A DNA stretch of 64,000 nucleotides from Balneola sp. (GTDB taxonomy: Bacteria; Bacteroidota; Rhodothermia; Balneolales; Balneolaceae): positions 62,001 through 126,000 of the forward strand of contig JANQSE010000007.1 of assembly GCA_028284195.1 (NCBI GenBank), written 5' to 3'. Below, one piece after another: positions 62,787-64,000 of the stretch. Numbering within the stretch: position 1 is the stretch's first letter; the number at the start of each line of letters is the position of its first letter. Made by a program: the position numbers and the translations under genes. The notes beneath the pieces were generated by a model that was given only the letters and a program-made list of their open reading frames with translations, did not search any database and was not told the DNA's origin.

Positions 62787-64000
62787 ATGGCAGAAGTAAA
62801 AGAAAAAAATTCCAAAGTACTTGACCAGATGCGTCGAACCCGTAACATTGGAATCATGGCACATATTGACGCCGGGAAAACCACTGTTACCGAGCGTATT
62901 TTGTTTTACACTGGTCGTAGCCACCGTATTGGCGAGGTGCACGATGGTGCAGCTACCATGGACTGGATGGAGCAAGAGCAGGAGAGAGGTATTACCATTA
63001 CCTCTGCTGCAACTCACTGTATTTGGAAAGATCACCGAATTAACATTATTGACACTCCTGGTCACGTTGACTTTACTGTTGAGGTAGAGCGTTCTCTTCG
63101 TGTACTTGATGGGGCAGTATTCGTTCTTTGTTCTGTTGGTGCTGTTCAGCCGCAATCAGAAACTGTATGGCGTCAGGCTAACAAGTACAAAGTTCCTTGT
63201 ATGGCGTTCGTTAACAAAATGGACCGTACCGGAGCTGATTTTTATAATGTAGTTAGCCAGCTTGATGAGAAATTGAATGCAAATCCAATTCCGATTCAAA
63301 TTCCAATTGGTGCCGAAGAAAATTTCAAGGGCGTTGTTGACCTTATTAATATGCGTGGTATTGTTTGGGATGATGCTTCTTTGGGTGCTAAATACGATGA
63401 GATTGAAATTCCGGCAGATCTGGCTGATAAAGCAGCTGAATATAGAGTTCAGATGTTGGAAGCTATTGCTGACCATGATGAATCTTTGATGGAAAAGTAC
63501 CTGATGGAAGAAGAAATTTCTGAGGAAGAAATTCTTACTGCTATCAGAAAAGCCACTATCGCTAAAGACATTACTCCTGTAATGTGTGGTACCGCTCTTA
63601 AGAACAAAGGTGTTCAGGCAATGTTAGACCGTGTGATTTCTTTCATGCCCTCTCCGCTTGATGTTGAAGCCGTAAAAGGCATTGATCCAAAAACTGACGG
63701 CGAGGTTATCAGAGAAGCTGATATTGATGCTCCTTTCTCTGCTTTGGCATTTAAGATTATGACAGATCCTTACGTAGGTAAGCTTACATTTGCCCGTGTT
63801 TATTCTGGTCGCCTAGAAAAAGGTTCTTATGTGTTGAATGCATCGACAGGTAAAAAAGAACGGATCGGCCGCCTTCTTGAAATGCATGCTAATGACAAGA
63901 AAGATCTCGAGTTTGTTCAAGCCGGGGATATCGTAGCTGTAGTAGGTGTTAAAGAAGTTTACACAGGAGATACACTTTGTGATTTAGATAACCCTGTGAT
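62787..64000 (+). CDS. fusA: Elongation factor G (C-terminus cut by window edge)
   Basis: My translation from ATG 62787 gives about 404 residues to the window edge. The GTPase domain is complete: [18 protein letters not shown] (P loop), the switch I region [42 protein letters not shown]. Domain II begins near [26 protein letters not shown] drives translocation on the ribosome. The remainder lies outside the window. Confidence 0.97.
   Translation, partial: MAEVKEKNSKVLDQMRRTRNIGIMAHIDAGKTTVTERILFYTGRSHRIGEVHDGAATMDWMEQEQERGITITSAATHCIWKDHRINIIDTPGHVDFTVEVERSLRVLDGAVFVLCSVGAVQPQSETVWRQANKYKVPCMAFVNKMDRTGADFYNVVSQLDEKLNANPIPIQIPIGAEENFKGVVDLINMRGIVWDDASLGAKYDEIEIPADLADKAAEYRVQMLEAIADHDESLMEKYLMEEEISEEEILTAIRKATIAKDITPVMCGTALKNKGVQAMLDRVISFMPSPLDVEAVKGIDPKTDGEVIREADIDAPFSALAFKIMTDPYVGKLTFARVYSGRLEKGSYVLNASTGKKERIGRLLEMHANDKKDLEFVQAGDIVAVVGVKEVYTGDTLCDLDNPV

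Noticed and set aside
1-64000. CRISPR array, tRNA or rRNA genes, transposase genes.
   Set aside because: Reading the gaps showed no regularly spaced repeats, no cloverleaf-like segments and no transposase motifs.

Overview
The window looks like chromosomal DNA of a Bacteroidota-type bacterium, most likely of the Balneolales/Rhodothermia branch. The taxon is an inference. It rests on a SusC/RagA TonB receptor, a GWxTD lipoprotein, a SprE/PorW-like TPR lipoprotein, a FecI/FecR/STN-receptor set, the MoxR-DUF58-DUF4350-DUF4129-SpoIIM-RDD block, sphingolipid genes, and several promoters with a TAnnTTTG-type -7 box about 19-20 nt after a TTG/TTTG box. Composition is moderately AT-rich. GTG and TTG starts are common. 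No tRNA, rRNA, CRISPR array or intact insertion sequence was found.

Layout: 1-7344 envelope genes around pyruvate kinase (SusC/RagA fragment, GWxTD lipoprotein, pyk, TPR lipoprotein). 7337-12254 metabolism and housekeeping (pyrD, pabB, ChlI-like AAA+ ATPase, rpmE, metallo-beta-lactamase-fold hydrolase). 12372-15467 a TPR protein, lptE, a receiver-less sigma-54 activator and an Lrp regulator. 15635-22120 serS, a tiny membrane protein, dusB-like, class I aldolase, a flippase-like membrane protein, radA, rpsU. 22229-26595 a DUF3667 protein, a TIGR02757 protein, mutY and a propeller/Ig-like exported protein. 26601-32420 a probable sphingolipid or glycosphingolipid cluster (NAD-epimerase, two GT4 enzymes, serine palmitoyltransferase, GNAT protein). 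32519-38411 a copper-resistance island (Met/His-rich secreted protein, multicopper oxidase fused to an outer-membrane barrel, CopA ATPase, HMA-AraC regulator). 38531-42485 fumC and a fused 2-oxoacid dehydrogenase E1. 42552-49582 the MoxR/DUF58 envelope operon with a divergent RDD gene. 49586-51065 a repeat-rich accessory patch with a FitAB-like toxin-antitoxin pair and a decayed recG 3' fragment. 51066-59274 a FecI/FecR/TonB-receptor cluster joined to a small secreted peptide, a beta-barrel, an ATP-grasp ligase and a transglutaminase-7TM protein. 59639-64000 recG, then rpsL-rpsG-fusA (fusA runs off the end).

The most interesting region is 51066-59330. Two promoter-like sequences of identical architecture (an 11-bp GGTAGGGTAAA block, 9 bp, then an 11-bp AGTTGTTTTAG block) lie 17-24 bp upstream of two gene starts: the transglutaminase-7TM gene and the small secreted peptide gene. 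They look like targets of the ECF sigma factor encoded in the same cluster. This would place a membrane peptide-ligase/transglutaminase module under outer-membrane-receptor signalling. The cluster is bracketed by about 58-bp direct intergenic repeats and sits beside recG, with a decayed copy of the recG 3' end on its far side. Other notable points are a probable ATA start codon for the DUF58 gene, a PcoA-PcoB-like fusion, an HMA-AraC fusion, and a sequence motif shared by the two sphingolipid-gene promoters.
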